A stretch of 64,000 nt of DNA, taken from assembly GCA_001792895.1 (NCBI GenBank), contig MARA01000028.1:480833-544832 (forward strand), given 5' to 3'. The DNA comes from Lentinus brumalis. Its lineage: Eukaryota > Basidiomycota > Agaricomycetes > Polyporales > Polyporaceae. Positions 24,966 to 36,273 of the stretch are shown here, in pieces. Each line of letters begins with the position of its first letter. Position 1 is the first letter of the stretch. The notes below the pieces were generated by a model, which was given only the letters and a program-made list of their open reading frames with translations, did not search any database and had not been told where the DNA came from. The translations under genes were made by a program, and so were the position numbers.

Positions 24966-27198
24966 TGCTCATTCTTTTCGTCCCGTGGCGGAAACCTTCC
25001 GATCTACGCAACTCAACTGAGACATGGACAGACGCGTTTGAGAGACAAAGACGTGTCATACCTAGTGCCCTTATGAAAATCATCGACAATATGAACGTAC
25101 TCTCGGAATGTCGGGACGTCCGAGATTCTGCAAGCAACCTTCGTCGTGCTGAAGCCCTGGCATTTATGCGAGATGGATTGCCAGATGATGGGATGGAGCA
25201 TAGTGGTAGCGGAGAAGATACCGTTGGCGAAGATTACGAACTGTTTGATAAGTCTGACTTGTATAACATATATGACTCGTTTGATAATGATGAACGGTTA
25301 CGGGTGGATCTGGATAACATGGTCGGTCCGCGAGCTAGACAGGTGTTGGACATGTGCTTTACTAGTGGAGAGGGACCGCGACCCAGTCGTAAGCGAAAGG
25401 CTGACGCTATCACGGTCAGGACAGATGATGATGATGCGGATATCCAAGTGCAGCGAGCTGTGATGCGTGCTATCAAGCAGCAGCGGCGGCCTACTCAAGA
25501 GACGAAGGATGCAAGGCGGCGAAAACGGCGGAGGGTCGGGGATATTGAGGAGAATGTGCGCGAGGCGACGCTGCAGGAGGCCACGAGGGCGAATGGTATG
25601 TCAGAAGTGGATCGTATCAGGCAAGCAACGGAGCAAGTTGTACTTGAGATGGGTCTAGCAGATAATGCAGAGCAAGAGAGAGCTTTCCGACTCGTTGCGA
25701 ACCATGTTGGTAATCCAACCGGCAGCGATCAGCTCTTGATGTACATCGCTGGAGTTGGCGGGACCGGGAAGACCCATGTTGTTAAGTCTATACTGCGCTT
25801 GTTTGAGCTACTTGGGCGGTCACATGAAATACTGGTAGGCGCACCTACCGGTTCTGCCGCGCTCAATATAGGAGGGTATACGATACATTCGCTGTTGATG
25901 ATGCCCGGAGAGGTGAAGGCCACCACACTGAAGACTATACGGGCTATATGGAGCAAAGTGAAGTACTTCATCATTGACGAGGTGTCCATGGTTGGCGCGA
26001 TTTTCCTCGCGGAAATCTCACGCCGGTTGCAGCTAGCTAAAGGTGATTTGGGAGCCTGTGCGGTCAGCTTGTTTGGTGGGGTGAACATGATCTTCACGGG
26101 CGACTTTGGGCAACTGAAACCGGTGCTGGCCGTCTCTTTGTTCGACCACGAGTTTGCCAATCATCCTGGACTACAGGCCGTAAGAGATTGTAAGGCTGTA
26201 GATTGTCTGACTGGTGTTTACCTCTGGAGGCAGGTCAAAACTGTGGTGCAGTTGTTAAAGAACCAACGACAGTCTGCAGACCCACAGTATGCAGCGTTAC
26301 TGGGCCGAGCCAGAATCGGTCAGAGTCGAGTGAAGTGCGCGCCCGGCGAGAGTAGTGACATTGACACTTTGTATAGACGAATCACACACCAGCTTGCAAG
26401 CGACGACCGTGAAGCGATAGCAAATTTCAAGGACGCACCTATAATCGTCGGGACGAAGGATATCCGCGATGCCATTAATGCACGCATCATTGCGCACAAA
26501 GCAGAAGAGCTCGGAGTTGAGGTTACCGTGCTCCATTCGGAAGACAGGATTGCCAAGAAACCCGTTGCCGGGGAACTACGGCAAGGTCTGTGGAAATTAT
26601 CAAGTAGCACCACGAAGGATGCGCTCGGGTGCTTACCAATGTTTGAGGGTATGCGCGTGATGGTCACCGAGAATATAGCCTTCGGCAGGCAAATCGTGAA
26701 TGGTACTGAAGGTGTGGTGAAGAAGGTTATTTACGAGGTCAGAGATGATATTGCATATGCAGCGGTAGCTTACATTCATGTTCCGGGAAGTGGCAAATTC
26801 TCTGAAGACTTGGAAGAGGACGTGGTGCCTATCTTTCCTGTGAAGAAGCATTTCCAAGTACGGATGTCAGTTGGAGGAAAGGCTAAATCTCCATGGGTGT
26901 CGAGGGGACAATTACCTTTAGTGCCGGCGTACGCGTATACCGACTACAAAAGTCAAGGAAATCTCTGAATTATGCCATCGTGGACGTCCATAGCGCGAAG
27001 AGTTTGCAAGGTGCGTACGTGATGTTATCTCGAGTCCGTGCACTGAGCGGTCTTATGATATTGCGTCCCTTCCAACACACAAAGCTCAGTGGGAACTTGT
27101 CGGAAGAGCTTAGAGACGAGCTCAACCGTTTTGCTGAGGATGCCGGTAAGACAACAACGCGTTACGAGGCACAGCGTGCGCTCGACACAGAGCCGTAG
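24945..27198 (+). pseudogene. Helitron Pif1-type helicase part
   Basis: A superfamily 1B 5'-3' DNA helicase that unwinds the transposon. Walker A is GVGGTGKTH at about 25751-25777, Walker B is IIDEVSM at about 25969-25989. FTGDFGQLKPV and LKNQRQS are helicase motifs, and the C-terminal motif AYTDYKSQG is followed, one frame over, by KSLNYAIVDV and YVMLSRVRALSGLMILRPF. The frame break near 26960 is again a single missing base. The protein ends TRYEAQRALDTEP at 27198. An Arg-rich segment (about 25390-25560) separates the Rep and helicase domains. All helicase motifs are intact, so the element was active recently or is intact with sequence errors. Confidence 0.88.
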
Positions 27199-27360
27199 AC
27201 TGCGCGCCACGAAGCCTCCGAATGCACTGGTCGGTGCTACCGAAGGGGTCGCGCCAGATTGGATCTTCGTGATTTGCTTCATGGAGCGTCAACGAGAGGC
27301 CAGAGAGTTTGTGTACGTTTCTTGCCACGGGCTGCTGGCAAGAGTGGGTCGAGTCGCCAT

Positions 27361-27388
27361 CTTGTACAGGGGAATAGCCCCGCACAAG
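27361..27388 (+). repeat. hairpin B (AATAG sense), right end of the Helitron
   Basis: The arms CTTGTACAGGGG and CCCCGCACAAG surround AATAG. It is preceded by GTCGCCAT, a flank shared with copies at 29.7, 42.5 and 59.8 kb. CTAG follows one base later. Confidence 0.85.
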
Positions 27389-27393
27389 ACTAG

Positions 27394-27933
27394 TTGTGGT
27401 GTAGAGTTCAAGTATCATAAGTCCAAAGCGGACAGAGACCGACAAAGTTCGAGGATTTGTGTGGTCGTATTTGTACAAGTGGCGGTGCGACCCGGACCTC
27501 CGGCATCCGGCCGTCCGGATGCCTTCCACCATCCTCGCAAACTTGGGATCATCTGTTATGAACACCGTTTGAGCCATCAAACTCCGCAGTCGTCGCACCT
27601 TTGCTGCATGCTTTGACACACACACCACGGCCCGGGTTCTTCTCATGTAGTGCAATGTATATATCTGTAGCAGAGTACATGATACAATCCATGATACATC
27701 GCTACACGCGTGCGGGAGGTTACAAAAGTACAACAGATGAGATGATGGTCATGGAGGAATTGCAATACAGTCTTCAGTGTCAGCAAAGGGGCGTGAACAA
27801 TATGCAATCGACGTCGTGCAGGGGAGAACGTGGTATTCGTGGCGTGGGCAGGAATGTTGCCGAAGTGAGACAGACAGTTGGCCGCGAGTGAGAGCATATC
27901 AGAGGAGGTGACGGTCCAGAGCGAGCGCGGCCA
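27394..27933. other. intergenic region downstream of the Helitron
   Basis: Contains a short GC-rich palindromic stretch near 27500 (GGCATCCGGCCGTCCGGATGCC region). No gene is supported. Confidence 0.45.
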
Positions 27934-29425
27934 CTATGCATCAGGGACAGTCTGACGGCGATGTTCCTGGATCTGGTCCCACGTGCTGGTCAGGTCGTAG
28001 ATGGGACCTTCCAGTTGTCTGGAATCGTAGCGACGACGACAATATGGACATTGATAGGGTGGAAGATAGGTCCTGTTTTCCTCAGGGATGCCCGCGTCTT
28101 CTTCGTCCGCCCGTCGCTTGATTTCAGTCCGCAATTGGACCAGGAACATCTCCCTGGTGCACACCCGCCTGTTGCATACACCGTGTCCGCACGGGAATCT
28201 GTAAAAGACATGTAAGGACACAGTCACAATAGTCAGGTAATGGACAACGAACATGTAATCTGCCGGCGCTCCGAAGCAAACTGAGCACTCCGCGCACTTT
28301 TCGAGCGCATCAATCAGAGCTTCACAGCGGCGCTGGAAAGAAATTGGTCAGTAAGAGCTACTGGATAATGATTCCCGAACAAGGTGGGACGGAGACGTAC
28401 CAACTCGTCCTTGCTTTTGCGGTGTGCCTGCACAAAGAAAGCGGAAAGTTCAGTCAGTAGTCATTACGGCGTCGCGAAAGCGGACACTCACTTCCTTCGT
28501 AGCCTCGTGGCTGGACTTTGATTGGGCCAGCTCGCGGTCTGCCTGCTGAGCCTCCTGTTGCAGTCGTTGCTCCAAGGCGCGGACGGCATTGTCCTGCTGC
28601 TGGATGTGCTCGTCACGGGAGCGCAGTCGGTCGAGCGTGTGCGCGAGTGTGCGCTCGCTAGTGCGAAGCTGGGTGTCCTTGTTCTTGAGGTCGCGTTCCA
28701 GCGCGACCATCTTACCCTCTGCTTGCTTTGCTTTGGAATCGTAGTCGTTCAAACGGCTCTTCAGTTCCTGCAGACTTTCTTCTTGCTGGCGCACCTGCGC
28801 CCGCAAGGCGTTATTCTCAGCTTCGCGTATGATGGGCAAGGCCCAATTATGGTTGAGCTCGTCGCGAGCGTGTGCGAGCGCCGTCTGAAGGGTCTCGCGC
28901 TCTTGTCTGTGCTCTGCATCCATCACGCGAAGCGTGGCCAGCTCAGATGCCTGCATGTTGGACATGAATTCGAGCGAGTTGATGCGCATCTCGAGGAGTT
29001 GCATTCGGTGCGTGGTGCTGCTGTCAAGAGAACTATACATGAGTGTGCACAGACGGTGGACACTGTCGTAGTTCTGCAGAGGCGTGGCAGACGCCGCGTA
29101 GTTAGCAGACATAAGATCTCCAGGAGACACGCGGGTCAGACGTACCGTTGTCGACACTGCAATGTCCTGGCTGGTCTGGGAGACATCGGCTGCCGCAAGC
29201 ACGTTGGGAGGTGGGAGCGCGCCGCTGTCTACTGCGTCGGTCTGCTGCCACTCTGATACCTTGTCGTTGCAGCGTAGCGATGAGTTTGACTTCCGGGTCT
29301 TCGAACGGTGGCGCTCTCTGGGAGTGAATAGAGAAGCATGGGTCTCGTACCTGTGGGGTACCAGCCCCCTCGTATTTGGCTTCTCCGCTGCCTGCGTGAA
29401 TTGTAGTAGGCAAGCCTGACGACAT
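27934..29425 (-). CDS. coiled-coil RING-finger protein
   Basis: A probable E3 ubiquitin ligase-type protein. The ATG at 29425 (MSSGLPTTIHAGSGEAKYEG) begins a short exon. After an intron of about 100 bp come QTDAVDSGALPPPN and then a long helical segment with heptad character (QLLEMRINSLEFM ... VRQQEESLQELKSRLNDYD ... LRSRDEHIQQQDNAVRALEQ), a coiled coil of some 150 residues. Small exons follow with ALIDALEKCAECSVCFGAPA. After an intron comes FPCGHGVCNRRVC and then YQCPYCRRRYD, completing a C3HC4-type RING: CxxC, CxHxxC, CxxxC-like, CxxC. Spacing of the third pair (CNRRVC) is one residue longer than usual. TAG at 27934. An inverted hairpin unit begins 68 bp upstream of the ATG. Confidence 0.78.
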
Positions 29426-29492
29426 GATCAACACAAGAACGAGTCCACGGGCGAAGAATGGGATGAGATGCGAGCAGGAGGACGTCGATACT

Positions 29493-29751
29493 GTTTGTAC
29501 GAGGGAATAGCCCCATACAAACAAGAGAAGGGGAAGTGTTGACTGTCGTCGAAGCTCAGGCACAGTAGAGTACAAGCGAGGATGGACTTCGCGAGTTTCG
29601 TGGCGTTGTTTGTCCTTGTGGACGTTGTGGCGTCAGACGCTACAGCGGTGGCGATGCAGGCAGTCCGCGGCTTTTCGGACGCTTCCCTCGTTGCAGTTCA
29701 TTCGAACCTCTGATACCTCTGGTCTTGTGCGGGGCTATTCCCTCGCACAAG
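29493..29751 (-). repeat. paired-hairpin unit C (259 bp)
   Basis: Bounded by hairpins at 29493-29522 and 29724-29751, which are inverted repeats of each other and each self-complementary around GGGAATAGCCCC. The interior aligns with units D and F: the shared inner flank CAAGACCAGAG and a central block resembling CGCCACAANGTC. On the minus strand the unit lies just upstream of the RING-finger gene. Confidence 0.85.
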
Positions 29752-30032
29752 ACGGCGACTTCTTGGGTTGGAGACTCGTGTGTGTAGTCTGTAGATATAC
29801 AAACTCTGAGGAAGTCTTCGTTCCTCGACTTGTAAGTGTATGATGTACCTAATCGATGGTTTTCACGCTCACCCACCCTCGCGTTTGTGCTCTCGTCGAA
29901 GGGTCGCGCCCTGGAGGGCATACTCCGACGGATGCGGCATATGAAGCTTTACTTTTGGTCTGGTGCAGCTCTTTAGGTCAGTCTTACAGGGACCGAAGCC
30001 GTGTTCGTGGCTGACTGAGCAGTCCTGACATG

Positions 30033-30892
30033 TTACATGTACTGCACAACCCCTTCAGTACCCCCTCGCCGTCTATCTATCCCCATCAAGTTATGAATGA
30101 CACTACGGACGTGAACATGGACATAAGTGAGTGATAACATCTGAGCAAAACCTTTGATACAAACACTCACGCTGTGATCGCCAGTTCTGCTTTGACCTGG
30201 TCAACTCCGCGCATGTGTAGAATGCGGCGGCCATCTTCTGTTTGGCGGAACACGACAATTTCACCGGAAAACGAAGGGCAAGTGCAGAGGCGACGAACTC
30301 CGGCGTTCTGACGTGATCCCGCATCGACCGGAATGACATAGTAGACGTTATAGTAGTCCCACTCTGGCGCATGTCGACAGGCTACCCGGACAACGTGACA
30401 ACCCTCGATGCCACCAGCAATAGACCAGATGTGGTTGAGTATGGGCCGCTGGCAACAGTGGTCGATGTGATGGTAGAGCCTGCTAGGCACGTAACGGAAG
30501 GTGGCTCTCCCTCGGATACGGAAGACATATCCTCGCTGCCATCCGCCCTGTGTCTGCGTTCAGAGAAGAGCACACAACAAGTGCCATCAGACTCACGTCA
30601 CTGACTACCGATACGTCTTGAACGCACGGTTGAAGGCTTGCATGGTCGTCGTCGTGCGGACGTGTTGAGCGAGAGGATTTGAATGTGTATCGGATAGATC
30701 ATTTTGAAAGCTGTGAGTGCATCGCATCACGCCTGATGACCTCACTTGGTCCGTGGACGTCGCGCGCGGTTGTGTTCCTGAGACATACATACGCCGATCC
30801 CGACTATCAAGGAAGGACCGCCGACCGGTGTCGGTGTTGAGATCGGATATCACGGAGAGGATTCCCAGAATGCACAGTCGCAGTGATGTCAT
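30033..30892 (-). CDS. dispersed small-protein family, member 1
   Basis: Uncharacterised. The ATG at 30892 opens MTSLRLCILGILSVISD. After short introns come MQAFNRAFKTYR and the conserved core: GGWQRGYVFRIRGRATFRYV, YHHIDHC, EWDYYNVYYVIPVDAGSR, RRLCTCPSFSGEIVVFRQ and HMRGVDQVKAELAIT. A final small exon ends GTEGVVQYM with TAA at 30033. The core is clearly homologous to the gene at 55311-56184 and more weakly to 48565-49179 and 35752-36273. Predicted strands alternate with turns, so a compact beta-rich domain is likely; no active-site pattern stands out. Splice sites are GT..AG and fit between members. Confidence 0.65.
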
Positions 30893-30959
30893 TGGTAGTA
30901 TACATGCTGCTCGCTGACCGTTACGATCTGTATTTTAGATCTGGAATTGTGGTACTTCT

Positions 30960-32781
30960 GTGCCATGCGATTGTGCAATTATTGTGTCTGCTCTTCTCGT
31001 TTGGACCAGCGATGACGAGGGTGAGCAATATGAAAGGGCGTGCTCATCCGAGAAAGACGACTGTTCCTCTTCACCAGAACCAGAACTACTATGGTCCCCA
31101 TGCCACGTCCCAAACGCCGCGGCCTCGCGCCTCACACCATCATCAGAAGTGACAGTCAAGCCGGTGTCGGAATCCTACCTAACCCGGGTGAGTGATGCTT
31201 TTAGTCTGCTTCCTTTATTCCACTCATCGTTCACGGTCTTGCATAGTCAAGGTACACTTGTCGCGCGCGAGCGTCGTCACATTGGGTCGCCAACGGATGC
31301 GTGTGCTCTCACCTGAGGCAACACAGACTCCACCCCAAGGTGGCAGGCTCGGAGGTGCGTTGGAACTGTCTCCAGCTTCATACGTCTCACTCGTGCAGGT
31401 TGTACTCCGCCAATGTGCAAGACGTCATAATGGGCAGATGTATTTGTTTCATTCTTCCTGTTGTGACCGCATAGTGCACTGACTTTGTCGTTTATAGTTC
31501 TCGTTCGCGGCGTGTTGGGAACGGGATCATTCGGGACCGTAGTCCGCGCCGAGGACAAGTATACCGGTACATTGGTAGCTATCAAGGTCTTGCACAAGGA
31601 CGAGGACGCAAACTGCGATGCAGGGAAGGAAGTCGCTTGTACCGGAAGCTTTTAGCGGGGTGTAACCGCCACATGGGGTACGTGCAATCGATGTATCGGA
31701 CTATCACCTGAATCCGGATCCGAAGGCTGTTTGCTGCCGTCATGGGAACTGGCATACATCGCGGATATGGATGCATCATTTCGAAGTCTGCCAGGGCACG
31801 TTGTGTGACATTATCAGTGGTCGTTATGACCTCAACCCTCTCCCTGCAAGACATGTTCTGGAGATGTCGTACCAGTTGGTTAAAGGTGTCGAGTGTGAGT
31901 TGTTCCTTCGACTATTCCAGCATATCACTGACGGTAACACTGCAGATTTGCACTCCTTAGGCATTGTTCACGCCGACATCAAGCCAGACAATATCGCGCT
32001 CAAGTCGTGCAATACTGTCACTGTTTCGTGGCTCGATCCCTTGACAGGCTTCCGTAAGAAGGTACGTGTATGCCGAAACGTTGCCTGTACCGCAAATCGA
32101 TCAACTGTTATGCCTTATAGGAAGTTCTCGTCTGCTCAGAGATCTGCATCCTTGACCTCGGGCTGGCCGTTGACATGAACGACAAGGGTCAAACTGGAGC
32201 GGGACGGATCGGTAACCGGGCTTATCGCGCTCCGGAGATAAGCTTTGGTACGTGCAAGCTTGTGCTCTTTCATCTTGTGTTTGATGCTGAAGTGTTGTAC
32301 AGGACTCCCGTGGTCGTATGGCATTGATTCGTTTGCCATAGGATGCGTCGTCTCTGAGCTCTATATGGCTAACGATCTTTTCCCATCCACTGTTACATGC
32401 GACCTGGAACATCTCACTCTGATAGACAAGATTGTCGGTCCATTCCCGGAGGAATATGCACGGTCCATTGAGCTCAAATGCCCTGGTACATTCACGCTGG
32501 ATCCCGTCGCAATATGTTTCCCTCCCGGTCTGCCCCTGCCGCAGAGCACATGGATTCGATGATGAGAATCGAGCAGGCATGTCCACTCTCGGTAAGTGGA
32601 CAAGGTTCTCAAAATCGTCTGGCTGCTGACCTGTGTGTTATGACAGGGTTCCATCCTTGATGTTGCTCTCCACGACCTTCTCCGAAATCTCATGCACCCT
32701 GATCCGTCTATGCGGTTGACTCTTGAAGCTGCTTCTAAGCACAAGTATTTCGATAGACTTTCGCGTCTCGAGTTGCAGTAA
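30960..32781 (+). CDS. CMGC (LAMMER/SRPK-like) protein kinase
   Basis: A Ser/Thr- or dual-specificity kinase. Kinase motifs in order: LGTGSFGTVV (Gly loop, about 31520), LVAIKVL (ATP-binding Lys), HSLGIVHADIKPDN (catalytic loop, HAD in place of HRD), ICILDLGLAVD (DLG in place of DFG), GNRAYRAPE, PWSYGIDSFAIGCVVSELY, and EHLTLIDKIVGPFPEEYA. The last matches the EHLxxMERxxGPxP block of LAMMER/SRPK kinases. The domain ends MHPDPSMRLTLEAASKHKYF, TAA at 32779. Two frame changes, near 31780 (before FEVCQGTLCDII) and near 32495 (before SRRNMFPSRSAP), each need one added base; apart from these the domain is complete. N-terminal acidic exons from about 30960 are likely but the true start is not fixed. 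Confidence 0.72.
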
Positions 32782-33754
32782 ATCACCGTCATGTCGCATA
32801 CTACCACTTCCCCGTCCTATAAATCATATCCCGTGCGTCGGTGGGCTGGGCACTCTCCGAACTCTTGCGCGTGAGTGTGTTGTGTGGGCACGGTATGGGA
32901 TCGGCAGTCGTGTCGCGTCGCCCTTCCTCTCCCGTCGACTTTGCGTGTCACAATTACTGTGGTAACTGCCCTACAGGCTCTTGTGTGTTTCCGGCATTGC
33001 TGTTGACTCCGTCGACTTTGGGCACTGTCTAATTGGTACACAGTATATGTGAGGCCTGCGTGTAGTCGTCTACAAGTGATGTAATTAAACTCATTCAGTA
33101 CTTCTGCTGTCCTTGCCACACCGATCATGTCGGACGGAAGCTCCGTGAGGGAGTTTCCATTTTCGATGTGGATGGGCGGGCGCGTTGTGGCGGTGTGATG
33201 CGCCGATGCCTACTTCCGGCCTGGGACCAGTCTGTCGGGTTTTGCAAGGCTGCACTTGACGGTAGCAATCACTGGCAGTACTTATTCAGGTTCCCGCGAC
33301 CGCTGAATATAATTGAGAACTGTGAAGCATTCAGAACACTCGGAGGTGCAAAAGTAAAGTGTGGGTGCGTGATGAAGTGGTCCAAAAGGGCGTTGACCGC
33401 ACTGTCGACCAGGTTGCCAGTGGATCAACACCAAGTTATACCACTACACCATTCACTCACTTCATGTCATGTGTGTCTTGATCGTGCTGGGTCATGTGGA
33501 GCCATGTATGCTTGGGCTTATTTACATGGCAAACAAGGCCATCTACAGAACACGTGTGATGTTTATCGTGTTCGGCTAAGCACCTCTTGGCTCTGACCAT
33601 GATCATGACCCCCTACGGCTCATCCGCAAGCTCTGCAGTTATTCTGTGGGTACCCCCCTCTCAGGTCACCTGTACGTGAGAGCTCCTTGAATGTATTGAC
33701 TGAGCTAACAGTGAATGCACAGGGTTCTAGATTTGCAGACCACAGGCACAGGCA
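32782..33754. other. intergenic region
   Basis: Only short frames without splice-linked coding structure. No gene is supported. Confidence 0.4.
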
Positions 33755-34042
33755 GTGGCGAGATTCACCGGGCGGAGGCCTTCCATCCTGTCGTCCCCTT
33801 TTCTGAAGGTGCGTTCCATCACAGGACACTCCTATTATTATTCTGACATGGAGTCAGAGCGAGATTCTCCGCTGCATGGGCGAGTCATTGTGGGGGAGAT
33901 GCTGTATCGGGTGGCAACAGATTCTAGGATTGATGTGGCGGTCACCAAAGAGGTGGTGACCACTGGACACAGCCGGGTTGAAGAGCTCATGAGACTCATT
34001 GATATGGTAGAAAGTTGGATGGAAGGCCATACTTCAATTTAA
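33755..34042 (+). CDS. short hypothetical ORF
   Basis: Encodes SYYYSDMESERDSPLHGRVI and VVTTGHSRVEELMRLIDMVE, ending EGHTSI. The helical C-terminus looks coding, but no family is recognised and the gene may have more exons. The nominal start is not an assured ATG. Confidence 0.25.
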   Translation: MARFTGRRPSILSSPFLKVRSITGHSYYYSDMESERDSPLHGRVIVGEMLYRVATDSRIDVAVTKEVVTTGHSRVEELMRLIDMVESWMEGHTSI

Positions 34043-34096
34043 TCTTACTGTATCTTTGTGCCACGACGACGAAACTTGCCAGTGCAGCAAGGTTGG

Positions 34097-34180
34097 CGTG
34101 CATGGTAGATTAGTGGTATAAGTTGTCTGCTGAGTGTTAGGCCAGATAGCGTGAGTTCGAACCACGCTTGTGCGATTTTT
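34097..34180 (+). tRNA. tRNA-like sequence, probably degenerate
   Basis: An A-box-like TAGATTAGTGG at 34106 and a B-box GTTCGAACC at 34155 are correctly spaced, and TTTTT at 34176 could end polymerase III transcription. Folding as a tRNA pairs CGTGCAT with TTGTGCG (two wobbles and one mismatch) and gives a T-arm with one mismatch. The anticodon stem is poor and the base before the anticodon is not T. A tRNA pseudogene or tRNA-derived SINE head is more likely than a working tRNA. Confidence 0.4.
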
Positions 34181-34418
34181 ACTCGAATTTCCTAGTAAGT
34201 GTGCGGTACTTAGAGCTCGTTGAATGTGGTGGTGGAGGCCCCAACCTGAACAGAGGATAGGCATTTGCCTTTGTCACTTACTGGAAATGTCCGAGCTATG
34301 ATTCAAAAAGGGCCAGGCAGAGACTTTGTCTCGACGAACAGGGTAGGTTGCATTAACAGTAAGTACAAGAACATGCAGCGCAAGACGTGCGACATCCCAT
34401 ACAACAAACATGGTAAGG

Positions 34419-34995
34419 CTAAGCCGAAGTTGAGGGGGTTTGCATTGCATCAGGGTCAGTAGGAGCATCGGAAACATGATTGACATCGACGGTCCATGGC
34501 CCGGTATAGGCCAATACTCGACTGGCCGCATACTGCGCAACAAAGCTCCAGTAGTCCTTACGGACTAGGAAGCGCAGCTTCTGCACAGTTCCTCCAATAC
34601 CGTCCGGACCAGTTCGACGCATGAGCATGGTCATAGAAGCCTAGAGCGGTCCGTGTCGTGAGACTCCACGGAGGACTCTATAGACGAACAAAGACTGAGA
34701 GTACTGACCTCGTCGCAGGCCACAATCCAGCCTTCCTGGATTGACCGCGAGACAACGATCGGCTCTCCTGCGACACCCATGTGTGTTATCATGAGCCATT
34801 CTGCAGAGACGGTCAGTAAGACAGTGTGTGATTTGAACGACAAACGGCGAACATACTGCTGTTACTGGACAGCTTGCTGACGAACACCTTGGCTGGCTGC
34901 CATTTGTCGTCATCCCCTCCGACAAGCTCGTGTCTCTCCAGAACGCCTGCGCTGAACAGGGCCTGCGCGCAGTTGAAGTCGGAAAGCCAAGTCAT
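34419..34995 (-). CDS. hypothetical protein
   Basis: Three exons with consistent GT..AG introns: MTWLSDFNCAQALFSAGVLE through AKVFVSKLSSNS; then WLMITHMGVAGEPIVVSRS and GWIVACDE; then SMTMLMRRTGPDGIGGTVQK and LRFLVRKDYWSFVAQYAASR, ending DAMQTPSTSA. The join is in phase, giving about 155 residues. No domain is recognised. The ATG at 34995 may be internal to a longer gene. Confidence 0.5.
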
Positions 34996-35751
34996 GAGTG
35001 AGTGTGCAGGGCTGCGTCAAAGGGGAGGATTAGAGTGCGTGTGGTCGGCAGAACACCCCGACAGGAAGCTTAGTCATGGCTCCGGCATCTCTTAGCCACG
35101 GCCCACATGGCGATCGCGCAGTAGCAGGTGGTGAGTACTGCCTTGATCATACGGACGCCCTGAAGACTCACTTTCCCATCAGATCATTGGATGTCCGGGA
35201 AACATCGCCTGCGGTCCTGTCGCACTCCCGCTCCGTTGTGTTCGGGGAAATTGCCGTGTTAGTTTGACCACCAGCGTTGTGCGGTTAACGAGATCTCGCT
35301 ACGTCATACCGAGCGGGAGCGAGAGCGGAATTGATGCTATGGAGCGAATGCAATCTGAGAGAGACCTGGAGGCTGGTCGTGCGTGCGCAATGACCCTGTA
35401 CGTCGCGCCTTGGTATAGACATCTCGTATATACCTGTCAGTGCGTCTCATACCGTGCAGGCGCTATATAGCTCACTGGGATGTTGGTAGAGGAATCACTC
35501 CCTCGTTGTACTGTCTCCTCCTACCGACCAAATGGTTCGGATTCCATACTCGGGCTCCTTCCCGCTACTGAACTGACCGTCCGCCTCACCAGAGCAGATC
35601 CAGGCGTCGTAAGGCAGAGGCAGCGGCTCGGCGACGTGTCGAGCATCTTCGTCTCAAGGAACACAACAGCAAAGTTCAATTCTTTGTCCAACAGGTTCGT
35701 CGTCTCCTCGCTTTCTCCCCGGAGCGTATCCAACTGAGTCTTCACTAGCGC

Positions 35752-36273
35752 ATGGTCCCACTTGCCCGTCGGGCTCTAATCTATCAAACCGCCGACAATG
35801 CTCCTCACCTTGTTCTGCTCGGCACCAAGGACGAGTGGGACCCGGGCTGTGGTGAACCGGCGTACGCGGAGGACTTCGACACGAGCGAGTGGCTGTCGGA
35901 GGACCATGTGATCTCGTCGGTAACATGCTTCCCTGGAACGGGGTGCCACCTCATGAATGGTTTCGACATCATCACCATCCGGAGGGCCGTTGGACGATAC
36001 AGCGCGTCTGGGCCCCGTCGGCCTATCCCCGCCAATCAAGCCATTCGCCACCTCTTCTCTTTGGAGTGGCCGGGTGATATCATTGTCCTGAAGCGCGCCC
36101 GCTACCAAGGACGCGCGGTTCACATCACAGCGCCCGAAGTATCCTTGATCAACGCCGTCGTTGAAAGGTCTGCATTTCGTCTTGCTGTCTGTGATTGATT
36201 CGCAGTGCTGACATGCGGTATTCCAGCTGGTTGCGTGCACAGTTAGAAGGGTCCGAAACCGGCGCGTGTCGTT
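35752..36273 (+). CDS. dispersed small-protein family, probable member 4
   Basis: Contains HLVLLGTKDEWDPGCGEPAY and GCHLMNGFDIITIRRAVGRY, then SASGPRRPIPANQAIRHLFS, WPGDIIVLKRARYQGRAVHI and APEVSLINAVVE. The second half aligns with the GSR...RLCTCPSFSGEIVVFR...AELAIT core of the gene at 30033-30892. An intron with GT..AG ends follows NAVVE, and a short last exon ends GSETGACR at 36273. Relationship to the family is moderate; start and upstream exons are not certain. Function unknown. Confidence 0.5.

Larger units (their letters stand above)
20490..27393 (+). mobile_element. Helitron-type rolling-circle transposon
   Basis: The interval contains a Rep/helicase gene and is bordered by two copies of the hairpin family in inverted orientation (20490-20515 and 27361-27388). 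The right hairpin is followed by A and then CTAG at 27390-27393 and a T. This fits the Helitron 3' rule of a hairpin close to CTRR with insertion before T, although here the hairpin is almost adjacent to CTRR rather than about 10 bp away. The left terminus (expected TC) is not identified; a TATA-like CGTATATATGG at 20341 and possible first exons near 20399 suggest it lies upstream of the left hairpin. Confidence 0.75.

Noticed and set aside
22365..26965. Programmed -1 ribosomal frameshifting in the Helitron gene
   Set aside because: None of the three sites has an XXXYYYZ slippery heptamer, and the same one-base defect occurs in unrelated genes of the window.
20490..27388. Hairpins considered as transcription terminators or CRISPR-type repeats
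   Set aside because: There is no T-run after the stems, the host is eukaryotic, and spacing between copies is irregular apart from the inverted pairs.
35590..35750. A bZIP-like basic segment (RSRRRKAEAAARRRVEHLRL) on the plus strand
   Set aside because: A stop lies just upstream in frame, no leucine heptads follow and the frame ends soon after. It may be an exon fragment but a transcription factor is not supported.
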